A stretch of DNA of 64,000 nt, from the NCBI RefSeq assembly GCF_000217915.1, contig NZ_AFOZ01000046.1, positions 1 through 64,000 of the forward strand, given 5' to 3'. The notes beneath the pieces were generated by a model, which was not told the origin of the DNA, did not search any database, and worked only from the letters and a program-made list of their open reading frames with translations. A program made the position numbers and the translations under genes. This document shows, piece by piece, positions 19,144 to 28,510 of this stretch. Each line of letters begins with the position of its first letter. Within the stretch, counting starts at the first letter, position 1. The DNA comes from Shewanella sp. HN-41. Its GTDB lineage: Bacteria > Pseudomonadota > Gammaproteobacteria > Enterobacterales > Shewanellaceae.

Positions 19144-20685
19144 ATGAAGAATGTGCTCGTTACCTCAGGCTTGTGCCTGTCAGTTTTGCTACTGAGTGCT
19201 TGTAATTCGGATGATAAAGACATCATCAGCCTGACGACACAAACCACATTAATTGGCGGAGATAGCCACTGCTGGATGGGTGGCACTCGCACGGATTCAG
19301 GTCTCGATAGCAACGATAATGGCAAGCTCGACACTAATGAAGTGGTTGATAGCAGCTATGCATGTAACGCCGACCTTTTTACTGATAAAGCGGTCAAGTT
19401 ACCTTTCACTGTGCTGCGCGATGATTTAGACAATGGCGCTATGCCCGGTACTAAATTTGAAATTCGTAACGGCGGTTATGGCTCTGATGCTGCGTCCAAT
19501 CCCAATAACCCTATTCAATTTTATGCCCTCACCGATCGCGGTCCGAACGCCGATTACACTGGCAGTTTAGGCAAAGGCAAAATGTTTCCAACACCGGACT
19601 ACACGCCACGTATCGGTTTATTTGAACTCCAAACCAATGGCACCATCACTAAGGTCAAAGACATCTTATTTAAACGCCCTGATGGCAGCTTGATCACAGG
19701 ACTCCCTAATAGCAGTGGCCTTGGCGGCACAGGAGAAATCCCCTATGACGCAGCAGGTGAAGTCATTCGCCAAGATATGAGCCAGCCTTACAATGCCCAG
19801 ACCAACCCCATCAAACTCGATGATTATGGGTTAGATTCTGAAGGTCTTGCCGCCATGGACGATGGTAGTTTTTGGGTCAGCGATGAGTATGGTCCACATA
19901 TAGTGCATTATTCGGCTGAAGGGGTAGAAATAGCGCGGATTAATCCTTTCCCGAACGATACACGTAACTTATATAGCCTGCCGGCAGAGTTTGCTCATCG
20001 CCGTGCCAACCGCGGGATGGAAGGGCTGACCATCACGCCCGATCAATCAACACTGGTGGGCATAATGCAGTCAACCATTTCTAATCCCGATAAGAGTGTC
20101 AACAATAATACCCTGACTCGAATCGTGACCATCAATTTAGCGACAGGCGTGATAGGCCAATATTTGTATCAGCAAGAAATTGCCCAAAACTCGAACTCTG
20201 CGATCCTTGCCTTAAGTAACAGCCAATTTTTAGTGTTAGAACGTGATGGCAAGTTTTTCAATATCGACACCGATGTGATGAAACATGTGTATAAAGTAGA
20301 TATCAGCGGCGCGACGGATCTCGAGACCGTCACAGCACAGGCCGATATCGCCCAAGATGCGGCGCTAGGATTAACCATTAAAGGTAAAACCTTAGAACAG
20401 GTAGCCCTAAGCGATGGTTGGGAGGCACTTGCAGCCAATGGCATCATACCCGTGGCAAAATCACTGGTGCTAGATATGGCCGCCAAAACACAATATCCCC
20501 ATGACAAAATGGAAGGTTTGTGGCTAATTGATAATAAACGTTTGGGTGTGCTAAATGACGACGACTTTGCCACATGGAGCAATAACAACACCTTAGAACA
20601 GAAATATCTCGATAGTGCACAAAGTGATATCGACGGCAACACTCTGTATATCGTCGATGACTTACCCTTATCGGCTGATAAATAA
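19144..20685 (+). CDS. Esterase-like activity of phytase family lipoprotein
   Basis: A 513-aa lipoprotein. The signal peptide ends in the lipobox LLSAC (Cys20). Next comes a Ser/Asp-rich segment with an EF-hand-like loop (GLDSNDNGKLDTNEV, about 57-71). A phytase-type esterase-like beta-propeller domain follows, recognisable from FYALTDRGPNADY, DSEGLAAMDDGSFWVSDEYGPHIVHYS and RRANRGMEGLTITPD. Members are thought to act on phosphate esters, but the substrate is not shown. The frame is open from 19024; the start at 19144 gives a proper lipoprotein leader. It may be anchored in the outer membrane. A CYTH-like lipoprotein gene follows. Confidence 0.85.
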   Translation: MKNVLVTSGLCLSVLLLSACNSDDKDIISLTTQTTLIGGDSHCWMGGTRTDSGLDSNDNGKLDTNEVVDSSYACNADLFTDKAVKLPFTVLRDDLDNGAMPGTKFEIRNGGYGSDAASNPNNPIQFYALTDRGPNADYTGSLGKGKMFPTPDYTPRIGLFELQTNGTITKVKDILFKRPDGSLITGLPNSSGLGGTGEIPYDAAGEVIRQDMSQPYNAQTNPIKLDDYGLDSEGLAAMDDGSFWVSDEYGPHIVHYSAEGVEIARINPFPNDTRNLYSLPAEFAHRRANRGMEGLTITPDQSTLVGIMQSTISNPDKSVNNNTLTRIVTINLATGVIGQYLYQQEIAQNSNSAILALSNSQFLVLERDGKFFNIDTDVMKHVYKVDISGATDLETVTAQADIAQDAALGLTIKGKTLEQVALSDGWEALAANGIIPVAKSLVLDMAAKTQYPHDKMEGLWLIDNKRLGVLNDDDFATWSNNNTLEQKYLDSAQSDIDGNTLYIVDDLPLSADK

Positions 20686-20788
20686 CCATTGAGTATTCCG
20701 TTTTATGAGCCATCACAGTCTCTAGTGGTGGCTCAGAACAGACTCAATTTTTGGCAGACGTCGTTCCACATTACTTAGAGATTAATCG

Positions 20789-21679
20789 ATGAAAACAGCT
20801 TCACGCGTGATAATGTCATTAACGTTATTCCCAAGTGCCCTGCTCGCTTCATGTGGAGCACAAGCAAACCCCGTTGAAACATCAAGGGAATATAAGCTGC
20901 TGCTAGACCCAAGCCACTTTAACTATGCCACTCAAAACACAACCGCCAATCACTATCTAGCGGATGCGAAACAAGCCATTAGCAACGCAATTAGTCGTAA
21001 TGTCACTGGCTCTTGGGCATTAACCCAAGCGCGCCAAGTGGCCTTCTATGACACCCCAACAAGTTGTCAGTTAAAGCAATTAGGTTATATCTTTCGTGAC
21101 CGAATTAGCGACGATAACAGTGAAGTGACACTGAAATTTCGCAGCCCCGATCGATTTATTGCTGACTTCGAAGATCTCAGCTCGCCCGATAATCAAGCCG
21201 AAACTAAACTCGAAGCCGACATCAGCGCCGATAACAGCAATGGCATTCGCATCGTGTATAGCCATTCGACCACCACGCCAAATACCCGAACGCTAAATGA
21301 TATGGCCGATGTAAATAGTCACTTTTCAGGTTTTGCTAACGCTTACGGCTTAAGTAACAATCTCACACTCGCCAAAGTCGGTGGCCTTACGATTAACGAA
21401 TATGTGTTTGAAGGCAGTGAAATCGATTTAGGTAGCATAGACGCCTCACTCGAACTCACACTGTGGTATACCAGCTCCCCAAGTGCCTCGCAGCAACCCG
21501 TGATTGCCGAAGTGTCCTTTAAATATAAAGATCCCAATGGCAATTACACCGCCAAAGTCGTGCAAAGAGCCAAGCATGCCTTTGAGGCTATGGCGCAATT
21601 GAGTGCATGGAATTCAACAAGTTCACTCACTAAGACAGTCTTTATCTATGCAGCAACACCCAATTTTTGCAGTCAATAG
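20789..21679 (+). CDS. Exported lipoprotein, possibly CYTH-like
   Basis: A 296-aa exported protein of unknown function. The leader ends LLASC (Cys22), fitting a lipobox. The body starts with SREYKLLLDPSHF, a weak form of the ExExK opening of CYTH/triphosphate-tunnel enzymes. It continues with RQVAFYDTPTSCQLKQLGYIFRDR and EVTLKFRSPDR, which match the usual pattern (a DTP turn, an LRxR-type strand, then a TLK strand). The later strands and the C-terminal helix region (KHAFEAMAQL) are plausible but less clear. If correct, it is an unusual extracytoplasmic member of a fold normally found in cytoplasmic phosphate enzymes. The neighbouring phytase-like gene makes a phosphate-related role thinkable. 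This is a pattern reading, not a proven match. Confidence 0.6.
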   Translation: MKTASRVIMSLTLFPSALLASCGAQANPVETSREYKLLLDPSHFNYATQNTTANHYLADAKQAISNAISRNVTGSWALTQARQVAFYDTPTSCQLKQLGYIFRDRISDDNSEVTLKFRSPDRFIADFEDLSSPDNQAETKLEADISADNSNGIRIVYSHSTTTPNTRTLNDMADVNSHFSGFANAYGLSNNLTLAKVGGLTINEYVFEGSEIDLGSIDASLELTLWYTSSPSASQQPVIAEVSFKYKDPNGNYTAKVVQRAKHAFEAMAQLSAWNSTSSLTKTVFIYAATPNFCSQ

Positions 21680-21807
21680 CGACACGCAAATCAACGTAGT
21701 TAACACTACGGCAAACCGCAAGGCTTGCTTGTAGCAACAAGCCTCTATGTTAGCCAGCTTCAATAGCACAACCGCTCGCAGGTACCCAGCGTAACTACAA
21801 GGATGTG

Positions 21808-22436
21808 ATGAAGATCTTCACTATTGCTACTCTCCTATTACTGCTGACAGTAAGCTTGGCAGCAAGCAGCAGAGAACAATGCTGAGGCGTTATTTCTACT
21901 GGGTAGAGCCTACCTTCTCGGCCGCGGCGTCATGCAAGACAATGCCAATCAATACTATGAACAAGCCAGAGCCTTAGGTTCTACCCGTGCCAGCCATAAT
22001 CTAGGCTGCATGGCGCTGGATAATGATCGAAAAACGCAGGCCATCCTCTTTTTAGAAGAAACGCTAGTGCGTGGTCTTAAGCTACCGACCTTATACAACC
22101 TAGGACGAGCACACAGTCCGGCAGATCCCTGCTCAGGGTTTTATCTAGCGAAAGCAATCGCAGCGGCACAACAAGCGGGGAGTTACTTTGGGCAAGCCTT
22201 TGAACTCACCCGATAACCTCTATCTGAATAATGCCTCACGCGAGTTTCTACGCGCTTACTTAATGGCAATCCAAAGTGTCGGCAATGAAAGAGAAGGTCT
22301 CGACATCCCGCAATTACGCCAGCAAGCCATAAAGTGGCTGGCATTGGGTATGGCAGCGTGGACCAACTATGGCGCACTGCTGTTGAATGAACAGATATTT
22401 AATACGATTGGTATTACTTATCTTGCGCTTCCCTAG
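21808..22436 (+). pseudogene. Sel1/TPR-repeat exported protein, frameshifted
   Basis: Remains of one gene in three reading frames. An ATG at 21808 opens a signal peptide (MKIFTIATLLLLLTVSLAAS) that stops after 25 codons near 21883. The next frame carries Sel1-type repeats (AENNAEALFLLGRAYLLGRG..., then RASHNLGCMAL) up to a stop at 22216. A third frame, from about 22205 to 22436, continues with SPDNLYLNNASREFLRAYL to the end. One indel lies near 21870 and a 1-base loss near 22205. The three parts are in the right order, so this is one damaged gene rather than three. The end overlaps the convergent BASS transporter by about 23 bp. Confidence 0.75.
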
Positions 22437-23328
22437 CCCAATATCCTGCCAGCATGGCGCCTGATAGGTTATGCCAAATCGAAAATATCGCGCTGGGGAT
22501 GGCAGAAATAGGGCTGAAAAACTTGATACACAGAGCCGTAGCTAGGCCGGAGTTTTGTAGACCAACTTCGATGGAGATGGTTTTGCAGACGGTATGGTTA
22601 AAGCCTAATAAACGGCAACATAAGTAGCCTAATACGAGGCCAAGACCATTATGTAAGAACACTGCTAACAAAATAATGGGGCCAACTTTATCAAACTGGT
22701 TGGTATTTAACGCCACGATAATGGTAATCGCCATGACGATTGCCAAGATTGAAATCAACGGCAATGCGGGAGCGACCTTGGCCACCAGCGATTTAAAGAA
22801 ATGGTTGATGATCACGCCCGCGCTAACGGGGAACAGCACTATTTTCACTAGGCTCAGTAGCATGTCGGTGAAGGGAATATCGATCATTTCGCCAATCGAC
22901 AGCTTAATAATCAGTGGCGTTAATACTACGCCCGCCAAGGTTGACAGTGCCGTCATAGTTATCGATAAGGCCACATCGCCTTTTGCCAAATAGCAGACCA
23001 CGTTTGAGGCAGTGCCGCCCGCTACGCTGCCCACCAACACCATGCCTATGGTGAGGTCCCTATCTAATCCTAATAACTGGCTGATCAATAATGCGCTGAG
23101 CGGCATGACCGAAAATTGCAGTATCAGCCCAGTCATCACTGCACGCTTTTGTTTGAATGCATTAGCAAAATCCTGCAGATCTAAGGTGAGCCCCATAGAG
23201 AGCATGATGATCACTAACAGCGGCACTATGGCGGATTTAAGCTCTGTAAACCCACTCGGCATCAAATAAGCAGTCACGGCACCTATGAGTGCCAACAGCG
23301 GGAAGAAGCGGTTTACGTTTGCCAACAT
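22414..23328 (-). CDS. Bile acid:sodium symporter family (BASS) transporter
   Basis: A 304-aa inner-membrane transporter with about nine to ten hydrophobic segments. The family features are the segment near LVGSVAGGTASNVVCYLAKGDVALSITMT and the later ISIEVGLQNSGLATAL, which matches the family's EVGxQNxGLA signature. Members move bile acids, keto acids or pantoate-like organic anions with sodium; the substrate here is unknown. The start at 23328 (MLANVNRFF) has AAGGG upstream and is preferred to an open extension up to 23388. Confidence 0.85.
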   Translation of the reverse strand: MLANVNRFFPLLALIGAVTAYLMPSGFTELKSAIVPLLVIIMLSMGLTLDLQDFANAFKQKRAVMTGLILQFSVMPLSALLISQLLGLDRDLTIGMVLVGSVAGGTASNVVCYLAKGDVALSITMTALSTLAGVVLTPLIIKLSIGEMIDIPFTDMLLSLVKIVLFPVSAGVIINHFFKSLVAKVAPALPLISILAIVMAITIIVALNTNQFDKVGPIILLAVFLHNGLGLVLGYLCCRLLGFNHTVCKTISIEVGLQNSGLATALCIKFFSPISAIPSAIFSIWHNLSGAMLAGYWAREAQDK

Positions 23329-23699
23329 AGCAAGCCCTTTAGTTATTTTTATCGCTCGGATGATGACAGCCGTACCTCGGATAGACAAGCGCTAATCCGT
23401 CAGCAGCAAAAGTGCAGAATGGTGATTTTTTAATCTCCACATTTCGACTGGCACCTTAAGTTAACTCCCCAAATTCACAAAGAATTCCACCTCAAAGTAC
23501 ATGATGAAAGTGCATTCTCGATCACTAAAACATGATCCGCTTAACAAAAAGCCCGTGATTTCCTTGTTAGGAAACCGTAACTTATAACCAGTTCACGTTT
23601 TAACAATTGCATACGAGTTAATCTAATTGCGCTAGGTGGTCGTGAATTACCTAAAGCAATTTCGGTGTTTACGGTTAGCACTCACAGATAGGAATCGTT
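23329..23699. other. Intergenic region, no gene seen
   Basis: This is the divergent spacer between the BASS transporter and the HemN-like gene. It should hold both promoters. No RNA, repeat or confident operator was seen. Confidence 0.4.
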
Positions 23700-25037
23700 A
23701 TGTCTTCAATTATCCAAACGCTCAGCGGCGCTATTGAAATGCCTTATCAAGCGAATATTACCGTCCCTAACTGGATGCTCAGCTCGATGGAACGAGTCAT
23801 GCAGTACTACGTCGATAAAAATCTTCGCCTCGATACGCTTTCCGCAGAAATGATGCCGGCCCCAGTCGAGGGTAAAAAGTACATGCTTTATGCCCATGTG
23901 CCTTTCTGTCATACACTCTGTTCTTACTGCACCTTCCACCGTTTTATGTTCAAGGAAGACAAGGCACGCGCCTATTTCATCTCGTTGCGCAAAGAGATGG
24001 AAATGGTCAAAGCCTTAGGCTATGACTTTGAATCTATGTACATTGGCGGCGGCACCACCACAGTGCTAGAAGACGAACTCGCCCGTACCATCGAATACGC
24101 TAAAACCCTGTTCCCAAGTATTAAAGAGGTTTCCTGCGAGTCCGATCCGCAGCATTTAGATAGCCCAGGCTTTAAGCAACTCAAGGGCTTAGTGGATCGC
24201 ATGTCCATCGGCGTGCAAAGCTTTAACGATGGCATTTTAAAAATGACCGACCGCCTCGAAAAATTCGGCACAGGGCAGCAAACCTTCGACAAGATCATGG
24301 CGGCTAAAGAGCTGTTCCCCATTATCAACGTCGACCTGATTTTTGGCTTCCGCGGTCAAACCGATGAAGTCATCCAACATGACTTAGATATGGCCTCGCG
24401 CCTCGACCCGAGACAGATCACCACCTATCCGCTGATGATTACTCACCAAACTCGTAAGAGTGTTAAGGGTAAGCTAGCAGCGCCACAGGCGGATATGGCG
24501 AACCAATATCGTCAGATTTTGAACAGTCTAAATGGTCAATATAATCAGTTATCTGCATGGGCCTTTGGTAAGGCGAATGACGAAGGCTTCGACGAATATG
24601 TTATCGACTACGATGAGTATTTAGGGGTTGGTTCAGGTTCATTTAGCTTCCTGAATGACACTTTATACGTCAACACCTTCTCCCTGCGTAAATACCAAGA
24701 ACGGATCGCCGCAGGCAAAATGGGCGTCGAACAACAGAAAAACTACAGCAAAAAGGATGTGATGCAATATCGCTTCCTGCTGGGCATGTTCTCCGGTCGT
24801 CTATCACGCAAATATTTCCGCGAAACCTTTGGCGTCAATCTAGACTGGGCCCTGTTGAAGGAAATGACTTCGATGAAGGCGATTGGCGCGATTAAAAATG
24901 ACCCCAGCGATCCCGACAATCTGATCGTCACAGATAACGGCAAGATGATGGGGCTGTTGATGATGAAAGAGTTTTACGCCGGCATGGATAACGTGCGCGC
25001 CCAGCTACGTAAACCGCTCAAACCCTGTGATATGTAA
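23700..25037 (+). CDS. HemN-like radical SAM enzyme (coproporphyrinogen III oxidase family)
   Basis: A 445-aa radical SAM protein. The 4Fe-4S/SAM motif CHTLCSYC places Cys70, Cys74 and Cys77 in the CxxxCxxC pattern. It is followed by the family segments MYIGGGTTTVL (family norm GGGTPT), GVQSFNDGIL and DLIFGFRGQT. A HemN-type C-terminal region follows (YLGVGSGSFSFL). It may be a coproporphyrinogen dehydrogenase, a HemW-like haem chaperone or a haem-use radical SAM enzyme; sequence alone does not decide. It stands alone with its own terminator. An AGGAAT ribosome site precedes the ATG at 23700. Confidence 0.8.
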   Translation: MSSIIQTLSGAIEMPYQANITVPNWMLSSMERVMQYYVDKNLRLDTLSAEMMPAPVEGKKYMLYAHVPFCHTLCSYCTFHRFMFKEDKARAYFISLRKEMEMVKALGYDFESMYIGGGTTTVLEDELARTIEYAKTLFPSIKEVSCESDPQHLDSPGFKQLKGLVDRMSIGVQSFNDGILKMTDRLEKFGTGQQTFDKIMAAKELFPIINVDLIFGFRGQTDEVIQHDLDMASRLDPRQITTYPLMITHQTRKSVKGKLAAPQADMANQYRQILNSLNGQYNQLSAWAFGKANDEGFDEYVIDYDEYLGVGSGSFSFLNDTLYVNTFSLRKYQERIAAGKMGVEQQKNYSKKDVMQYRFLLGMFSGRLSRKYFRETFGVNLDWALLKEMTSMKAIGAIKNDPSDPDNLIVTDNGKMMGLLMMKEFYAGMDNVRAQLRKPLKPCDM

Positions 25038-25068
25038 TACTTATTGATGATTATTGATAAAAATTAAA

Positions 25069-25092
25069 CAGGCCCTTTCGAGGGCCTTTTTG
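25069..25092 (+). terminator. Intrinsic terminator after HemN-like gene
   Basis: The stem AGGCCCT / AGGGCCT has a TTCG tetraloop, followed by five T. It starts 32 bases after the stop codon. Confidence 0.9.
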
Positions 25093-25166
25093 TTAACTCG
25101 GTTTAAAGGTAGCCTTACCTTAATGCTAGCGTTGAGTACATTCCCAGTCATAAAGGAGTATTGGTT

Positions 25167-25400
25167 ATGGGGTTTAATGAGCAAGAAAAACACGCCCTAT
25201 TGGCACTCAAAGGCGTTGGCCCGACGGTCATAAAACGCTTTGAAGAAATCGGTATTAGCTCACTCGCGCAGTTGGCCGAGCATGAGGTCGAAGATATCGC
25301 CAACCTAGTCGCCAGTATGTTGCGCACCACTTGTTGGAAAAACAGCCCACAGGCACGCAATGCGATCGCTGCGGCCATCGAACTCGCCCGCGCACAATAA
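25167..25400 (+). CDS. Cdd1-like helix-hairpin-helix protein
   Basis: A 77-aa protein with a helix-hairpin-helix at residues about 9-25 (LLALKGVGPTVIKRFEEIG) and a second helical half (LAQLAEHEVEDIANLV). It matches the small Pathogenicity-locus/Cdd1 family. HhH motifs bind DNA non-specifically; the cellular role is unknown. The ATG at 25167 has AAGGAG 8 bases upstream. Confidence 0.75.
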   Translation: MGFNEQEKHALLALKGVGPTVIKRFEEIGISSLAQLAEHEVEDIANLVASMLRTTCWKNSPQARNAIAAAIELARAQ

Positions 25401-25412
25401 TCTATCCCATTA

Positions 25413-25574
25413 ATGCTAAACACATCCAACAGGGTTGAGGAGTTCATTCCTGCACACTTAGTCATATCTCTTTTCGCTATCGTTTTACTGATCTACGGGA
25501 AAGGTGTCTTAGGCAACGACAGCCGTTTTGGCGATGCCAATACTCATCACCCTAAGGTATCAATCCCAGTCTAA
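25413..25574 (+). CDS. Possible small single-span membrane protein (53 aa)
   Basis: A 53-residue frame with one clear hydrophobic helix (LVISLFAIVLLIYG, about 20-33) flanked by short polar ends. No ribosome site is visible before the ATG at 25413 and no family is recognised. It lies between the Cdd1-like gene and the patatin gene. Its single-helix topology is typical of small membrane proteins, but chance cannot be excluded. Confidence 0.3.
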   Translation: MLNTSNRVEEFIPAHLVISLFAIVLLIYGKGVLGNDSRFGDANTHHPKVSIPV

Positions 25575-25657
25575 TCTTCCCAATGCACTGCTGCATTCAT
25601 TTCTGTAGCAAGCTGGGGTATGCTGCAAGCATTCGATAAAACGGTAGTAATAAATAG

Positions 25658-26530
25658 ATGCAAGATGTGGCCTTAGTATTAGAGGGCGGCGGCCTGAGGG
25701 CGATTTATACCGCTGGTGTGTTAGATGCCTTTTTGCAGCAGTCACTCAACTTCAATTATGTGATTGGCGTATCGGCGGGTGCCATTTATCCCGTCTCCTA
25801 TGTCTCACGTCAATTTGGTCGCAATCTTAAAATTCAGCAGCAATATCTCAATGATAAACGCTATATGGGTATGCGCTATTGGCTGACAACGGGCAATTAT
25901 GTCAACACTGACTTTACCTATCGCCGTATGGCCTATGAGTTACTACCATTTGATTTTAAAACCTTTTTAACGAGTGGAACCGAATTTAAGGTCGGCGCAT
26001 TTAACTGCAACACAGGGAAAACCGATTACTTCGGCATGGCAGATTTTCAGGAGCACGATAAATTACTCGACGTGCTTATCGCCTCCTCTAGCCTGCCGTT
26101 TATGTCTAAACCCAGTGTGATCAACCAAAACTATTATCTCGATGGTGGCATCGGCGAACCTATACCACTAGCACAATCACTCAAGGACGGTTACGCCCGC
26201 CAAGTAGTGATCTTGACTCAAGACAAGCATTATCAAAAATCCGCGATGAAAATGAATTGGTTAGCCCGTAAAGCCTATAAACGGTATCCCGCCGTTGCCC
26301 GGGCGCTGAGTGAACGCCACCACCTTTACCATCAAACATTAACCGAGTTAGACCAAGCGGTTGCAGCTGATAATGCCTTTGTGATCCGCCCTGCGCAGCC
26401 ACTTAATCTATCGAGGCTCGATCGTAATATCGATAAAGTGACCGCCGTGTATCACCAAGGGTTAGCCGATGGACAGGCGATTTTGCCCAAGTTACAAGCT
26501 TGGCTGAACACTGGGGCAGATGTTAGTTAG
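25658..26530 (+). CDS. Patatin-like phospholipase (YjjU/RssA type)
   Basis: A 290-aa serine lipid hydrolase. It has the glycine-rich oxyanion motif EGGGLRAIYTAGVL (from residue 9), the nucleophile elbow GVSAG (Gly-x-Ser-x-Gly, about 38-42) and the catalytic Asp in YYLDGGIGEPIP (about 168). No leader peptide is seen, so it should be cytoplasmic or loosely membrane-bound. The substrate is probably a phospholipid or lysophospholipid. Its end overlaps the convergent LysR gene by 8 bp. Confidence 0.88.
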   Translation: MQDVALVLEGGGLRAIYTAGVLDAFLQQSLNFNYVIGVSAGAIYPVSYVSRQFGRNLKIQQQYLNDKRYMGMRYWLTTGNYVNTDFTYRRMAYELLPFDFKTFLTSGTEFKVGAFNCNTGKTDYFGMADFQEHDKLLDVLIASSSLPFMSKPSVINQNYYLDGGIGEPIPLAQSLKDGYARQVVILTQDKHYQKSAMKMNWLARKAYKRYPAVARALSERHHLYHQTLTELDQAVAADNAFVIRPAQPLNLSRLDRNIDKVTAVYHQGLADGQAILPKLQAWLNTGADVS

Positions 26531-27458
26531 GGAGCGAGGCGCGGACGCTGTCGATAATCAGTTCACGCAACCATTTATGGCTGAGATCGTGCTCAAAATG
26601 CTTATGCCACATCAGCAGATACGCACCGGGGATCAGTTGAATTGGCGATGGTAAATACATAAGATCAAACGACTTCATCACCGCTAAGGCATAACGGGAA
26701 GGAGCGCAGAGAATTAAATCGCTCTGCTCACACAGGGCCAGCGCACTCTGAAAGTCCGTCATATTCACCGCAATATCCCGTTTACGCCCTTGGATTTGCA
26801 GCACATCGTCTAGCAACCAATGTTCCAAGCCACCAAAGGCGACCTGTAACTGGCGATAGCTTAAAAAGGTGTCGAGATTCCATTCCTGCGAAAGGGCAGG
26901 ATGGTCACGGCGCATCAGGCACACTGTGTAATCCTGAACCAATTCAACATAATGGAGATCGTCCGGGATATGGTTTACATGCATGGGCGAACGTTCATCC
27001 CATTCGCGGCAACCTATGGCGAGATCGATATCGCAGCGCTGGAGTCTGTCCATGGTATCCAGCCGCCAGGTTTGGCAATTAATGCTCACACCGGGCGCCT
27101 GCGCTAAAAGCGAAGGCATAAAATGCGGAAAGGTCAGCGAATAGGTGGTTTCGACCAGATGCATCCGAAACTGGCGCTGACTTAAGGCGGGCTCAAAACT
27201 ATCTGGTCGAGTAAATTGCGCTAATTGCTGTAAGCATTGGCGTAAGTCGGGCGCCAGCGACAGCGCCTTGGGCGTCGGCTTGAGACCGTAGGCGGTGCGC
27301 TCGAATAAGGGGTCATCAAACACTTCGCGCAGGCGAGTCAATTGCTTACTCACCGCCGACTGACTCAAATGCAGCCGCGCCGCCGCGGCCGTTACACTCT
27401 GCTCCTCGAGAAGAATTTCCAGCACGGGCAGTAAGTTTAAGTCTAAGCGTTTTAGCAT
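26523..27458 (-). CDS. LysR-family transcriptional regulator
   Basis: A 311-aa regulator. The winged HTH is at 1-60 (LNLLPVLEILLEEQSVTAAAARLHLSQSAVSKQLTRLREVFDDPLF), followed by a NodD/LeuO-like effector domain. It starts immediately after the stop of the EamA exporter gene on the same strand (no spacer), so the two are probably one operon. Its targets and ligand are unknown. Confidence 0.9.
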   Translation of the reverse strand: MLKRLDLNLLPVLEILLEEQSVTAAAARLHLSQSAVSKQLTRLREVFDDPLFERTAYGLKPTPKALSLAPDLRQCLQQLAQFTRPDSFEPALSQRQFRMHLVETTYSLTFPHFMPSLLAQAPGVSINCQTWRLDTMDRLQRCDIDLAIGCREWDERSPMHVNHIPDDLHYVELVQDYTVCLMRRDHPALSQEWNLDTFLSYRQLQVAFGGLEHWLLDDVLQIQGRKRDIAVNMTDFQSALALCEQSDLILCAPSRYALAVMKSFDLMYLPSPIQLIPGAYLLMWHKHFEHDLSHKWLRELIIDSVRASLPN

Positions 27459-28313
27459 TTAACCCCTCACTTTCAAGGGGTTCCACCTTAAATTTTGCGG
27501 CAATTTCATCAACAGCAGAGACAGTAAAATCACTAAAATCCCTGCCCACTGGCGCATATCTAAGGCTTCACCCACAATCAATACGCCTAATGATACGGCA
27601 ACCACGGGATTGACCAAAGCCACCATCCCCATGATTTCTGGCCCTAAATTTCGCATTGACCAGAGCCAAGCCCAATAGGCCACCGCAGTATTGGCGGTCA
27701 CCAGCCAGATGAGTGAAGGAACCACATCCATACTCGGCACCTGTGGCGGCCCCGCCATAAACCAGGCCAGCGGGATCAATATCAATCCCCCCAAGAGTAA
27801 TTGCCAGGCGGTGAGCACTAAAAAATCGCCCACATCCCAGCGCTGCATCCAGCGGGAAGAGAAAGCAATCAGAGTCGTTGCGCTCAGCATACACAGGACA
27901 CCAATCGGGTCGAGATCCGCCGAAGGATTAAGCAATAAAATCACTCCGCCGAGGCCCATTAAACCGAGCAATAACCACTTTACCCCCGGGCGTTTTTTAT
28001 CAATCAGCCAAGCGAGGATCAAAAAGATCAGTGGCAATGTCGCCCCCAGCGTACCCGCCACGGCACCGGGTAGCCGATAGGCGCCAATAAACAGCAGCGC
28101 AAAGAAGGCGCCAATATTACAAAACGCCAGCAAGCTTAATTTAGACCATGCCAGCGTTGGCAAACGTGGACGCAGCATCAGCAGTAATATGCCCGCCGGC
28201 AGTGCGCGCCAAACCGCCACCCAGTAGGGCGACATATCCTGTAAGTAAAGACCCACCAGTGCATAGGTGGTCCCCCAAAACACCGGGGCGAGTAACGCAA
28301 TCACAAACGGCAT
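27459..28313 (-). CDS. EamA-family drug/metabolite transporter
   Basis: A 284-aa inner-membrane protein with about ten hydrophobic helices and the two EamA halves (PVFWGTTYALVGLYL... and SLIWLVTANTAVAYWAWLWSM...). The family includes exporters of amino acids and other metabolites; the substrate is not readable. It is followed directly by a LysR gene on the same strand, which may control it. Confidence 0.88.
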   Translation of the reverse strand: MPFVIALLAPVFWGTTYALVGLYLQDMSPYWVAVWRALPAGILLLMLRPRLPTLAWSKLSLLAFCNIGAFFALLFIGAYRLPGAVAGTLGATLPLIFLILAWLIDKKRPGVKWLLLGLMGLGGVILLLNPSADLDPIGVLCMLSATTLIAFSSRWMQRWDVGDFLVLTAWQLLLGGLILIPLAWFMAGPPQVPSMDVVPSLIWLVTANTAVAYWAWLWSMRNLGPEIMGMVALVNPVVAVSLGVLIVGEALDMRQWAGILVILLSLLLMKLPQNLRWNPLKVRG

Positions 28314-28510
28314 AATGACTTCTTAAAAAGTATCTTGATATTGAGATATATTACTTTGAGAGAATAAAACAGGCAAGTGCTGAGATAAGGTTAATATGGA
28401 AAAACAAAAATGGTCTGGCGTTCATGCCGCTTTAGATATGCGCCACGCAGAGCTGCGCTTAAGGCTTGTTTGCCATATAATCGGGCGTCACTTTTTATAG
28501 GCGGGCAAGC

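Noticed and set aside
28397..28500. Short frame upstream of trmL (MEKQKWSGVHAAL...)
   Set aside because: No ribosome site and no domain; it probably lies in the trmL promoter region.
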